64,000 nucleotides of DNA from JAJISG01 sp964347345 (GTDB lineage: Archaea; Thermoplasmatota; Thermoplasmata; RBG-16-68-12; JAJISG01). Of the stretch, positions 56,643-64,000 are shown piece after piece; the first letter of the stretch is position 1; each line of letters begins with the position of its first letter. The position numbers and the translations under genes are program-made. The notes below the pieces were generated by a model. It saw only the letters and a list, made by a program, of their open reading frames with translations. It was not told the origin of the DNA and made no database searches. The stretch is taken from contig CAYFYB010000001.1 in assembly GCA_964347345.1 (NCBI GenBank), positions 62,001 through 126,000 on the forward strand, written 5' to 3'.

Positions 56643-57596
56643 TTATTCGTTTTCCTCCTCTTCCTCCAGCCTGGATATCCTCCGGTAGCTCCGCCAGAGG
56701 TTCTCGTAGGAGTTGTCAGCGTCACTCATCTTCGAATACGCGTTGGAGAGATGCCCTTTGAGGGTGCTCCAATGGCCGTCAAAGGTCTCGAACCGACGGT
56801 TGAGCTTCCTCAGGCGGTTCTCGATGTCCTCCGCCCGTTCCGCGATCTCCTCCGCCCTTACGGCCATGGCTAGGACGTTGAGCGTGGCTACAAGGGTGCT
56901 GGGGGAGACCAGGTTGACCCCCCGGGCCGCAGCATCCCGCAGAAGTTCCCCCTCCGCCTCGGTCAGGTACTGGTACACGGCTTCGGCCGGGATGAAGGCT
57001 ATGGCGAAGGGGGCCCCACCCTCTTCCGGCTTCACGTAGTCGTCTGCAATCTTGGCCACATGACGACCCACATCTTGGGAGAACTCCTTAGCGCAGCGCT
57101 TCCTCTCCTTCTCCTCCCCCGCATCTAGCATCCTCCTGTAGTTTTCCAGGGGGAACTTGGCGTCGATGCAGAGGGTGCCCTGAGAGGTCATGATGTGGGC
57201 GTCTGGCGTTCCGAAGCCCCTTATCTGCTTCCGAATGCCCACCTTGTCCGGGGGAAAGATATCCTTCAGCAGTTCCTCCAACTGGAACTCCGCGAACTGG
57301 GCCCTCCCCCTCTTCACCTCGAAAAGGGTCTGAAGGCTGCTGGAAGAACTGAGGATCTGTTGGGCCGTGGCCTTGATGGCGCCCAGGTCCTTGTCCAGTC
57401 CAAGGTCGCGCACAGAGGTGGCGAAGGCACCTCGAAACACGTCGGAGCTCTGTCCAATGGAGTTCCGCAGAGCAGCCTCAAACGTCCGGGGGTCGTACGC
57501 ACCCGGGCCCCGGGAGAGTCGAAGGGCTATCCATGCCAGAAGAAGGATGGCTGCCAGTATGCCTACAACGATGAAGACCTCAAGGACCTCAACCAT
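56643..57596 (-). CDS. rmuC: RmuC-family DNA recombination protein
   Basis: Product of 317 residues. An N-terminal membrane helix (about 6-25) is followed by a coiled region and the RmuC domain: QFAEFQLEELLKDIFPPDKVGIRKQIRGFGTPDAHIMTSQGTLCIDAKFPLENYRRML, then DVGRHVAKIADDYVKPEEG, FIPAEAVYQYL and VNLVSPSTLVATLNVLAMAVR. DAKFPLENY contains the acidic nuclease-like residues. RmuC limits sequence inversions or processes DNA ends in bacteria; archaeal function is unproven. The C-terminus ends in an acidic Glu-rich stretch. Confidence 0.86.
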   Translation of the reverse strand: MVEVLEVFIVVGILAAILLLAWIALRLSRGPGAYDPRTFEAALRNSIGQSSDVFRGAFATSVRDLGLDKDLGAIKATAQQILSSSSSLQTLFEVKRGRAQFAEFQLEELLKDIFPPDKVGIRKQIRGFGTPDAHIMTSQGTLCIDAKFPLENYRRMLDAGEEKERKRCAKEFSQDVGRHVAKIADDYVKPEEGGAPFAIAFIPAEAVYQYLTEAEGELLRDAAARGVNLVSPSTLVATLNVLAMAVRAEEIAERAEDIENRLRKLNRRFETFDGHWSTLKGHLSNAYSKMSDADNSYENLWRSYRRISRLEEEEENE

Positions 57597-57752
57597 CTGC
57601 GCCCATCCCCGGCCTTGCCCTGGCTGGTCGAGGATGTGCAGTGCCCCCGATAAGCCTTTCCTAAGATGTACAGGAAAGAGACTGAGATTGTCTCACCTAA
57701 TCCAGGACCATAGTTGTCTGAGCAACCTGGCTGCTCAAGGTAGCCTCGGCCC

Positions 57753-58316
57753 TCACGCCCTAGCGTACTTCCGGGGCCCCTCCTGGAATATGTCGCCGCC
57801 CCTGACGTCATTGGCCACGATTGTGGGGAAGTCCTTCACCTGAAGCTCCCGAATGGCCTCCGTGCCAAGATCTTCGTAAGCGATTACCTTTGACGCCGTA
57901 ATCCTCTTGGCGAGGACGGCTCCCGCACCCCCGACGGCGATGAGGTACACCGCCTTGTGTTTGACCATGGCATCAATAACAGGTTTGGTGCGGTAACCCT
58001 TGCCGATGGTCGCCTTCAACCCCCGCTCTATAAGGCGGGGCGCATAGGTGTCCATCCGGATGGAGGTGGTAGGGCCTGCGGATCCAATGACCCTACCGGG
58101 CCTAGCAGGTGTGGGGCCTACATAGTAAATGATCTGGCCTCGGAGTTCCAGGGGCAGCGCTTTCCCCTGGTCTAGGGCCTCAACGAGCCGCTTGTGGGCC
58201 GCATCCCTGCCGGTGTATATGGTTCCCGTGATGGAGACGCGGTCTCCTACCCTAAGGCTCTCCACATCCTCATCATGGAGGGGCGTCTCCAGCTGAATGG
58301 CAGCTGACACTTTCAA
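57753..58316 (-). CDS. fumB: fumarate hydratase class I, beta subunit
   Basis: C-terminal half of the two-subunit, Fe-S fumarase (fumarate to malate). Product of 187 residues with TGRDAAHKRLVEALDQG, YYVGPTPARPGRVIGSAGPTTSIRMD and IGKGYRTKPVIDAMVKH. TTG 58316 is chosen because its TTGA overlaps the alpha-subunit stop and GGAGG lies 7 nt upstream. The GTG at 58310 is a weaker option. Translationally coupled to the alpha subunit. Confidence 0.92.
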   Translation of the reverse strand: MKVSAAIQLETPLHDEDVESLRVGDRVSITGTIYTGRDAAHKRLVEALDQGKALPLELRGQIIYYVGPTPARPGRVIGSAGPTTSIRMDTYAPRLIERGLKATIGKGYRTKPVIDAMVKHKAVYLIAVGGAGAVLAKRITASKVIAYEDLGTEAIRELQVKDFPTIVANDVRGGDIFQEGPRKYARA

Positions 58317-59155
58317 AGGACCGCCTCCTTGTACCTGTGAGCGTGGCACTCAAGGTTGACGGCCACAGGCAGGCTGCCGATGTGACAGGGCGCCTCCTCG
58401 ATGTGGACATCCAGAGCCGTCACCGTCCCACCCAGGCCCTGGGGTCCGATGCCCAGACCGTTGATGTCCTCCAGCAGCTCCTTCTCCAGCTTGGCCAGGT
58501 GCGCTTTTGGGTTCCTGGACCCAAGCTTCCGGAAGAGGGCTCTCTTGGCGAGCAGGGCACACGTCTCGAAGTTGCCTCCCAGGCCCACGCCGACGATGAT
58601 GGGCGGGCAGGCATTCGGTCCCGCTTTTCGTACCGTCTCGAGGACGAACTCCTTAATGCCTCGGACTCCATAAGCGGGGGAGAGCATCTTCAGGGCGCTC
58701 ATATTCTCCGCTCCCGTTCCCTTCCCTGCCACCGTTATCCTGACCTTGTCCCCGGGCTCGAGGTTCAGGTGCACTACTGCGGGAGTGTTGTCCTTCGTGT
58801 TCGTCCTATCGAGGGGATCGGCCACCACCGAGGCCCTCAGATAACCCTCCTTGCACGCCTCGGCTACGCCTCGGTTGATGGCGCCCACCAAATCCGAGCC
58901 GTTGAACCTGACCTCCTCCCCCAAATCCAGGAAGACGACAGCCATGCCAGTATCCTGGCAGATGGGAAGCTGCTCCTCCTTCGCGACCGCTGCATTCTCC
59001 ATCAAGACCTGAAGGACCTCTTTGCCCGGGGGCGATTCCTCCTTCTCCAAAGCCTCCTGGAGCGCCGCGAGCAGGTCCTCCTGTATGTCGTAGCATGCCT
59101 CCACATATAGCTTCTTGACCGTCTCCGTCACCTGGGAGAGGCTCAGCGTCCTCAT
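58313..59155 (-). CDS. fumA: fumarate hydratase class I, alpha subunit
   Basis: N-terminal half of the Fe-S fumarase. Product of 280 residues with cluster-ligand cysteines in ICQDTGMAVVFL, NACPPIIVGVGLGG and GNFETCALLAKRA, and the KDNTPAVVHLN block. The three Cys are those expected for the [4Fe-4S] cluster. ATG 59155 is preferred over an in-frame ATG 59287, as the upstream part is not family-like and AAAGGTGATC precedes the start. A TCA-cycle or aspartate-recycling role is likely. Confidence 0.93.
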   Translation of the reverse strand: MRTLSLSQVTETVKKLYVEACYDIQEDLLAALQEALEKEESPPGKEVLQVLMENAAVAKEEQLPICQDTGMAVVFLDLGEEVRFNGSDLVGAINRGVAEACKEGYLRASVVADPLDRTNTKDNTPAVVHLNLEPGDKVRITVAGKGTGAENMSALKMLSPAYGVRGIKEFVLETVRKAGPNACPPIIVGVGLGGNFETCALLAKRALFRKLGSRNPKAHLAKLEKELLEDINGLGIGPQGLGGTVTALDVHIEEAPCHIGSLPVAVNLECHAHRYKEAVL

Positions 59156-59329
59156 CTGATCACCTTTGGGATGATGGGGGTGGATGGCCGTGGTCGAACT
59201 ATGAGGTTTGCGTAAATACTGTTGGTATTGGCCGTCACCGAAGGAACATAGGCTTACGAGTTGCCTAGATCTTGTTTGAGCCGGCACTCCCTGAGGGAAA
59301 TGATATAGAACGGGACCGATAACCGCCTC

Positions 59330-59683
59330 ATGATATCGAGGATATTGGACGTCGCAGTGGTCGTATCAGACCCCAGAAAGGCGAAAGAGTGGTATCGGGA
59401 TAAGCTGGGATTCAACGTTGAAGGGGAGCCCGAGGGTCACTGGGTGGTCGCTTACCCCAAGAGTGCCGCCGAGGGAACCCACCTTCACCTTTGTGGAGGT
59501 TTCTATCCCCTGGAACCAGGGAACACTGGAATTGGACTGGTTACAGAGAACCTGGATGAGACTTTCCGTGAACTCAAGGAGAAGGGAGTCGAGTTCACGG
59601 AGGAACCAAAGCGGGAGGACTGGGGCACCTACGCCATGTTCAAAGACATGGATGGGAACGAGTTCTGGCTGTTCGAGGAGTAG
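59330..59683 (+). CDS. VOC/glyoxalase-like metalloprotein
   Basis: Product of 117 residues with the VOC fold: ISRILDVAVVVSDPRKAKEWYRDKLGFN, THLHLCGGF and TYAMFKDMDGNEFWLFEE with the metal-ligand positions of the family. Members include glyoxalase I, bleomycin resistance and dioxygenases, and the substrate is unknown. A TATA-like tgatatag (about 59300-59307) would give a leaderless ATG 59330. Confidence 0.85.
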   Translation: MISRILDVAVVVSDPRKAKEWYRDKLGFNVEGEPEGHWVVAYPKSAAEGTHLHLCGGFYPLEPGNTGIGLVTENLDETFRELKEKGVEFTEEPKREDWGTYAMFKDMDGNEFWLFEE

Positions 59684-59740
59684 GACGCCGCCCCTCAGGG
59701 AAGGAACCGGACACGGCGGGTTCAGTCACGGTGGTACTGG

Positions 59741-60775
59741 ATGATAGACGTGAGGCTTGCTCTCATTGGCTTCGGAAACGTTGGTCGCGGCTTCTGTCAC
59801 CTCCTCTCGGAGAAGGGAGACGTCCTGCGAGAGAGGTATGGTTGCCGGCTGAAGATCCTTGCCGTAACCGACATCAAGTGGGGGTCTGTCTTCTCGGAGG
59901 CCGGCCTTGAACCGTCGACCCTTACGGGTATTGTGGAGCAGGGAGGGACCCTCGACGCTTATCCCTCAGGTACGAAGGGCCTCGATGCCCTCGAGACGAT
60001 TCGGCTGCCAGTAGACGCTATCGTGGAGGCCACTTGGACGAATCTCGAAACGGGAGAGCCGGGCCTGACTCATATAAAAGAGGCCTTGAAGGCAGGGAAG
60101 GACGTAGTCACGACAAACAAAGGGCCCATAGCCCTCGCCTACAAAGAGCTCAGGGAGCTAGCAGACAGTAAGGGCAGGCAGCTGCGGTTCAAGGGAACGG
60201 TAATGAGCGGAACGCCGAGCTTCGACCTGCCCTTGGAGACAATGCCCGGTGTGAAGGTCGTTTCCACTGTAGGAATACTCAATGGCACGTGCAACTTCAT
60301 CCTCTCCGAAATGTCCCGGGGGATCTCTTACGAGGAGGCGCTGAGGGTGGCGCAGTCCCGAGGTCTTGCGGAGGCAGATCCGAGCGCCGACGTCGAGGGC
60401 TGGGACGCCGCGGCCAAGGCCACCATCCTTGGGAACGTCCTGATGGATGGAGGGCTGCGAGTGCAGGAGATTCCAAGGAAAGGCATCACGGGCCTTGTGC
60501 AGGCAGACTTGAAGGAGGCCGAGGGAAGGAAGCGCAGAGTGAAGCTCATCACCCGCGTTTGGAGGGAGGGGAACGAAGTGACCGCATCCGTGGGGCCCGA
60601 GGCCGTGCCTAAGACGAGTCCGCTTGCCCACGTGGAAGGCCCCCTGAATGCCCTCGTGATGGAGACAGATACCCTGGGGCCCTTTACCGTTATTGGCCCC
60701 GGTGCAGGGCCTAGGGAGACAGGTCAGGCGGTACTCTCCGACCTGGTGAAGGTCGCACTATCGAGACCCGGATAG
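59741..60775 (+). CDS. hom: homoserine dehydrogenase (short form)
   Basis: NAD(P)-dependent reduction of aspartate semialdehyde to homoserine for threonine/methionine synthesis. Product of 344 residues with VRLALIGFGNVGRGF at the N-terminus, DVVTTNKGPIALAYKEL with the catalytic-lysine region, GTVMSGTPSFDLPLE, and GILNGTCNFILSEM. It lacks the ACT regulatory domain of long Hom, as in many archaea. Start ATG 59741. No other aspartate-pathway gene is adjacent in the window. Confidence 0.92.
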   Translation: MIDVRLALIGFGNVGRGFCHLLSEKGDVLRERYGCRLKILAVTDIKWGSVFSEAGLEPSTLTGIVEQGGTLDAYPSGTKGLDALETIRLPVDAIVEATWTNLETGEPGLTHIKEALKAGKDVVTTNKGPIALAYKELRELADSKGRQLRFKGTVMSGTPSFDLPLETMPGVKVVSTVGILNGTCNFILSEMSRGISYEEALRVAQSRGLAEADPSADVEGWDAAAKATILGNVLMDGGLRVQEIPRKGITGLVQADLKEAEGRKRRVKLITRVWREGNEVTASVGPEAVPKTSPLAHVEGPLNALVMETDTLGPFTVIGPGAGPRETGQAVLSDLVKVALSRPG

Positions 60776-60797
60776 GAGGCTTTCTGCAGCACCCGCT

Positions 60798-62084
60798 TCA
60801 CATGCTAAGGGCGCCCCTCAAGAGGTCCGTCATGGCTCCGGGCAGGGACACATTTCTCGCCGCCTCCTTGAGAAACGAGGTGACTACCTTCTCCTTCGGG
60901 CTGCCGTCTACGGTATATATCCTCTCCATCAGATCGCAGATGAGCCTCGGGTAGGCGGAGTACAAGCGAGGACTCTTGAGAAAATCAGGAGCTCTCCTGA
61001 AAGTGACCAGGTCGTTCAGGATGGCGTGCTCCCTCAGCCTCTCCACGTAACTGCTCAGCCCGGAGGCGGAATAGTCTCCAGCCTGGTGGGCCGTTTCATA
61101 GGCTTGTGCGGCCGCCAACCCGGATGCGATGGCCAGGTCCACCCCGCGGAAGGTGTAGCCATTGTTGAGGAGGAAGCCAGCTGCATCCCCCGCTACCAGT
61201 ACGCCATTCCCGTAGGCCCGGGGCATCATCCCGAGTCCCATGTCGGGGATGAGATGTGCAGAGTACTCCACCACCTTCCCGCCCCGGATGAGACGCTGGA
61301 CCACAGGGTGCAGCTTGAAGGCCTCCATCAGTTCCTGCACCTCCTTCCGCTGGACGCTCACCGATGCAGCCTTGGCCACGATGCCCAAGGAGAGGGTGGA
61401 CCTATTGGTGTAGAGGAAACCACCCCCGGGTAGCCAGCTAGTAGCGTATCCGGCGAAGACGTAGGCCGCCCCCTCGTTCTCTGTCAGATTGAACCTCTCC
61501 TCAATCACCTTCTCCGAAAGCTCGATTGTCTCCTTCACCCCGATGGAGACCTCGCTAGACATCATCTCCCCCCTCAGCCCGACACTCTTTGCCATGAGGG
61601 AAAGGGCGCCGTCGGCGGCGATGACCACATCCGCTTGAGCGTGGTCTCTTCCCGCAGTCAACCCCTTCACCTGGCCATTCTCTTGCCAGAGTTCATCGAC
61701 CTTGATTCCTGTGATCAGGAGGGCCCCGGCCTCTTCCGCCTTCCCCGCGAGCCACCTGTCAAAGGAACCTCTAATGGCCGTGAAGCTGGGTGCTGGTGCC
61801 TCGGCTGCTTTGGGTGAGTCGTACTCCAAGGATACCGCCGAGTCCTCGTCCATAAAGACTATGTGCTCCCGGGTGACGAAGCGCTCAATAGGGGCATCCT
61901 TCCAGTCATCCCCGAGAAGCCTTTGCAGGGGGTAGGCGTAGATGCGACCGCCAAACACGTTCTTCTGGCCCGGAACGTTGCCCCTCTCCACCAGGAGGAC
62001 CTCGTAACCCTTCTTGGCCAGATAGTATGCGGCAGAGCTGCCTGCCGGACCCGCACCAACGATGGCCACGTCGAATCGGTCCAT
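60798..62084 (-). CDS. fixC: FixC-type electron-transfer flavoprotein:quinone oxidoreductase-like
   Basis: FAD protein of 428 residues. N-terminal FAD motif VAIVGAGPAGSSAAYYL, the FixC/ETF-QO block GQKNVFGGRIYAYPLQRLL, IERFVTREHIVFMDED, GSFDRWLAGKAEEAGA and a second FAD contact region GVLVAGDAAGFLLNNGYTFRGVDLA. FixC works with FixA/B and ferredoxin FixX in electron bifurcation or transfer to membranes. No FixA, B or X gene lies within the window. Geranylgeranyl reductase is a related family, but the KNVFGG motif favours FixC. A TATA-like ctattttag (about 62118-62126) precedes ATG 62084. Confidence 0.85.
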   Translation of the reverse strand: MDRFDVAIVGAGPAGSSAAYYLAKKGYEVLLVERGNVPGQKNVFGGRIYAYPLQRLLGDDWKDAPIERFVTREHIVFMDEDSAVSLEYDSPKAAEAPAPSFTAIRGSFDRWLAGKAEEAGALLITGIKVDELWQENGQVKGLTAGRDHAQADVVIAADGALSLMAKSVGLRGEMMSSEVSIGVKETIELSEKVIEERFNLTENEGAAYVFAGYATSWLPGGGFLYTNRSTLSLGIVAKAASVSVQRKEVQELMEAFKLHPVVQRLIRGGKVVEYSAHLIPDMGLGMMPRAYGNGVLVAGDAAGFLLNNGYTFRGVDLAIASGLAAAQAYETAHQAGDYSASGLSSYVERLREHAILNDLVTFRRAPDFLKSPRLYSAYPRLICDLMERIYTVDGSPKEKVVTSFLKEAARNVSLPGAMTDLLRGALSM

Positions 62085-62241
62085 GCGTTCACCGCAAGGG
62101 CCTTTGAAGTTCTTCAGGCTAAAATAGGTTGGCTCGACGAAGAGGTCCGGCGTCGTTCAACCGTTCTCATCGGTGAGAATGATTTCGAAATCTGTTGAAA
62201 AAGCCTTATGAAGAAACTTCGGGCGTTGGGACTGCGATACC

Positions 62242-63225
62242 ATGAAATACGTGAGCACGGCGGTATTGGCGGCGTTTCTCCTGCTTTCCGTCCTCGGCCC
62301 GTTGGCCGCGGTGGCGGAAGACGGGAGCGACGCCTCAGAGCAGGAGTTTGAGAGCGCTTCCAGAAGAGTGGAGGTGGACGAGCTGGAGGGAGAGCTAGAG
62401 GTCAGGTCCATCGGTACTGACGGTGACAGGATCAGGATGAGGCTCAGAGGCGATGAGGCAGAACTCAGGTTCGACTTCTTCACGCCCGAGACCAACTCCA
62501 CTGAGGTGCAGCTGCAGCTGACCTTCGAATCCCTCTGGGAATACCTGGACGAGAATGGAAACGGGAGGTTTGACTCGGGAGAAAGGATCGTCCAGGACAT
62601 CAGAGTGGACGACATGCCCTTCGTGGGGCCGAGCACTGAGCCCTTCAGTGGCGGCACGCGGATCGAGTTGGAGTACAGCCTCGCGGACCTTGATTTCCAG
62701 CTGGTCTTCTGGGTCTTCGAGAACGAGACCGATCTCAACGGCACATTGGTAAGGCCCACCGAAGTGAAGTTTGACATAACGCTTCGTGACTTCCCCTTCG
62801 CGAGGGAGGACAGCGGCTTGGCTGTTGTCATGGAGCTGAAGACAGAGGTGGAGCCACGGATGTCCTCCAACACAACCCAAGAGACCCTGCAGGCGGTAAG
62901 TGTGAGATTCGAAGGATTCTTCGGCTGGTCGAGGACTGCCGAAGTCGATGGGGAGACGGTGCCGGTGAATTCCACGGTCCTGAAGGTGGAGACGGAAGTC
63001 GAGACAGGCAGCGAGGTGGAATTCGAGGTCGAGAGGACAGTCGCACTGGCATATCCGAGCGGCTCCCTGCTGGTCCATGACCCCGTGGTTGGTGTGACCC
63101 GGGTAGCTGAGGACACGGGCCTCACGGGCCTTGGCTCCACGAGCTATGTGATCTACGGGGCGGCAGCGGCCATCGGGTTGGCGACGGTCATCCTGCTCCT
63201 CCTCCGGCGACGTCGGCAGCCCTGA
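62242..63225 (+). CDS. secreted/cell-surface protein with EF-hand-like calcium loop and C-terminal membrane anchor
   Basis: Product of 327 residues. Signal peptide (KYVSTAVLAAFLLLSVLGPLAAVA), then an acidic extracellular part. Residues about 107-118 form a complete EF-hand-type loop: DENGNGRFDSGE (Asp, Asn, Asn, Gly, Asp and Glu at ligand positions). The last segment (about 300-320) is a membrane helix followed by RRRRQP. Many Asn-x-Thr/Ser sites hint at N-glycosylation. Not a known enzyme. The domain body (LEVRSIGTDGDRIRMRLRG and RPTEVKFDITLRDFPF) is shared with the next gene. A TATA-like ccttatg near 62203 lies upstream. Confidence 0.72.
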   Translation: MKYVSTAVLAAFLLLSVLGPLAAVAEDGSDASEQEFESASRRVEVDELEGELEVRSIGTDGDRIRMRLRGDEAELRFDFFTPETNSTEVQLQLTFESLWEYLDENGNGRFDSGERIVQDIRVDDMPFVGPSTEPFSGGTRIELEYSLADLDFQLVFWVFENETDLNGTLVRPTEVKFDITLRDFPFAREDSGLAVVMELKTEVEPRMSSNTTQETLQAVSVRFEGFFGWSRTAEVDGETVPVNSTVLKVETEVETGSEVEFEVERTVALAYPSGSLLVHDPVVGVTRVAEDTGLTGLGSTSYVIYGAAAAIGLATVILLLLRRRRQP

Positions 63226-63396
63226 GGGCAAGGAGGGATTCCGTCGCTCCAGAGCCTTCGAGAGGCTGGGAATACATCCAACACCCTCGAAGGCTCATCG
63301 AATTTGAGGAGTGAAAAATCAGCGGAAGGCCAAGGAACGTTCGAATCATGTGGAACAATACTTAAGAAGGAAGGAGGCCCATCGCTCTTGGAGACC

Positions 63397-64000
63397 ATGA
63401 AGGCTGTCCACGCTGCAATCCTCGTTACGGTTCTGTTGATGACACTCCTTGGGTCCTCCGTCCTCGCCCGTGGTTCATCTGAGGATGAGCCGGTGAGTCA
63501 ACACGTGGAAGAGTTCGAGAAGGAACCTCGAGATGTGGTCGTGGAGTCCAAGGACGGGGAGTTCGAAATCAGGTCCGACAGGCTAGATGAAGACAGCCTC
63601 AGGGTAAGGTTCAGGGCGGACCAAGGAGAGTTGAGGCTAGATTTCACAGACCTAAAGAACAACTCCCTGGAGGTCAGCCTGCGACTGACAGCAAAGGCCC
63701 TGGTTGAGTACCTCGACGAGAACTCGGACGGGGACTTCGACCTGGCGGAGCGGGTGCTGCAGGACTTCGAGGTTGACGAGATGGTGTTCGAGGTCGCCAA
63801 CCCCAGCCCCCTCGAGGACGGTTACCAGATAGCGGTGGAATATGGGCTGCTTGAGACTGACCTCTCCTTCAAGCTGGTCTTCTGGATATTCGGGAATGAG
63901 ACGCAGCTGAACGGTATCTTACTCCACCCGACCGAGGTGAAGTTCGACGTCCATGTCGCGTTCTTCCCCTTCGAAAGCGAGTTTAGCAGTCTCGCCCTCA
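63397..64000 (+). CDS. second secreted EF-hand-like paralogue, 3' end outside window
   Basis: About 201 visible codons from ATG 63397. Signal peptide (KAVHAAILVTVLLMTLLGSSVLA) and a body colinear with the previous gene: GEFEIRSDRLDEDSLRVRFRAD, YLDENSDGDFDLAERVLQDF, LVFWIFGNETQLNGILLHPTEVKFDV. The EF-hand loop is DENSDGDFDLAE. The paralogues have diverged (shared pattern, many substitutions), so the duplication is not recent. Gene truncated by the window. A TATA-like tacttaag (about 63357-63365) lies upstream. Confidence 0.75.
   Translation, partial: MKAVHAAILVTVLLMTLLGSSVLARGSSEDEPVSQHVEEFEKEPRDVVVESKDGEFEIRSDRLDEDSLRVRFRADQGELRLDFTDLKNNSLEVSLRLTAKALVEYLDENSDGDFDLAERVLQDFEVDEMVFEVANPSPLEDGYQIAVEYGLLETDLSFKLVFWIFGNETQLNGILLHPTEVKFDVHVAFFPFESEFSSLAL

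Noticed and set aside
1..64000. CRISPR arrays, rRNA and tRNA genes, insertion sequence ends
   Set aside because: Read through all gaps; no regularly spaced direct repeats, no rRNA core motifs, no cloverleaf and no transposase genes were recognised by eye.

Overview
The window is archaeal chromosome, most likely from an uncultured, fairly GC-rich member of the Thermoplasmatota. The lineage is inferred from gene families. Seen here are a replication factor C large subunit, wyosine synthase Taw1, archaeal TrmI, an AsnRS-derived asparagine synthetase, a class II HMG-CoA reductase, an archaeal glucose dehydrogenase, a FixC-type flavoprotein and DUF835/small-GTPase signalling proteins. Many starts lie 0-15 nt downstream of where a TATA box would place the transcription start, so leaderless mRNAs appear common. 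Shine-Dalgarno-like sites mark mainly internal operon genes. No rRNA, tRNA, CRISPR array or insertion sequence was recognised.

Layout. 1-4.8 kb: an M50 protease (cut by the window edge), a small Cys-rich ORF, a VTT membrane protein behind two adjacent palindromes, taw1, rfcL and a small RHH-like protein. 4.9-6.7 kb: a serine recombinase and a catalytic-domain-less partner, with a 38-bp imperfect inverted repeat beside them. 6.7-19.8 kb: a sugar island with trehalose-phosphatase, a GT4 trehalose synthase-like enzyme, a cyclase-family hydrolase, a PRC-barrel protein, GH15 glucosidase/trehalase, glucose dehydrogenase, aldehyde dehydrogenase, an IlvD/Edd-family dehydratase, a SufR-like regulator, a KDG aldolase-like enzyme and glycerate 2-kinase. 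Together these can be read as trehalose/glucose to 2-phosphoglycerate by the non-phosphorylative Entner-Doudoroff route. 19.9-29.3 kb: mostly housekeeping genes (asparagine synthetase, HMG-CoA reductase, OsmC, TrmI, MarC, methyltransferase, PH-domain protein, 2-hydroxyacid dehydrogenase, small nuclease, GNAT) plus a 7TM sensor-like protein.

29.4-40.1 kb: a secreted zincin, a stand-alone RAM domain, an MFS transporter, a coupled aminotransferase/amine-dehydrogenase-like pair, an MBL/eIF2B-like pair, TldE/TldD and an ornithine cyclodeaminase/alanine dehydrogenase family enzyme. 40.4-46.1 kb: a complete seven-gene Mrp cation/proton antiporter operon. 46.1-50.6 kb: a GT2 enzyme, a DsrE-TusA sulfur pair behind a palindromic promoter, an unknown protein, a DUF835 protein, a Ras-like GTPase and an Lrp regulator. 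50.8-64 kb: M20 and M29 peptidases, an amidohydrolase lacking a canonical start, an RNase J-like beta-CASP protein, a nucleotidyltransferase, RmuC, two-subunit fumarase, a VOC protein, homoserine dehydrogenase, FixC and two tandem secreted paralogues that each carry an EF-hand-like loop.

The two strongest leads are the trehalose/npED island, with its unusual dehydratase and SufR-like regulator, and the two-protein serine recombinase next to an att-like repeat. All functions are read from sequence motifs and context. Nothing was aligned or searched.
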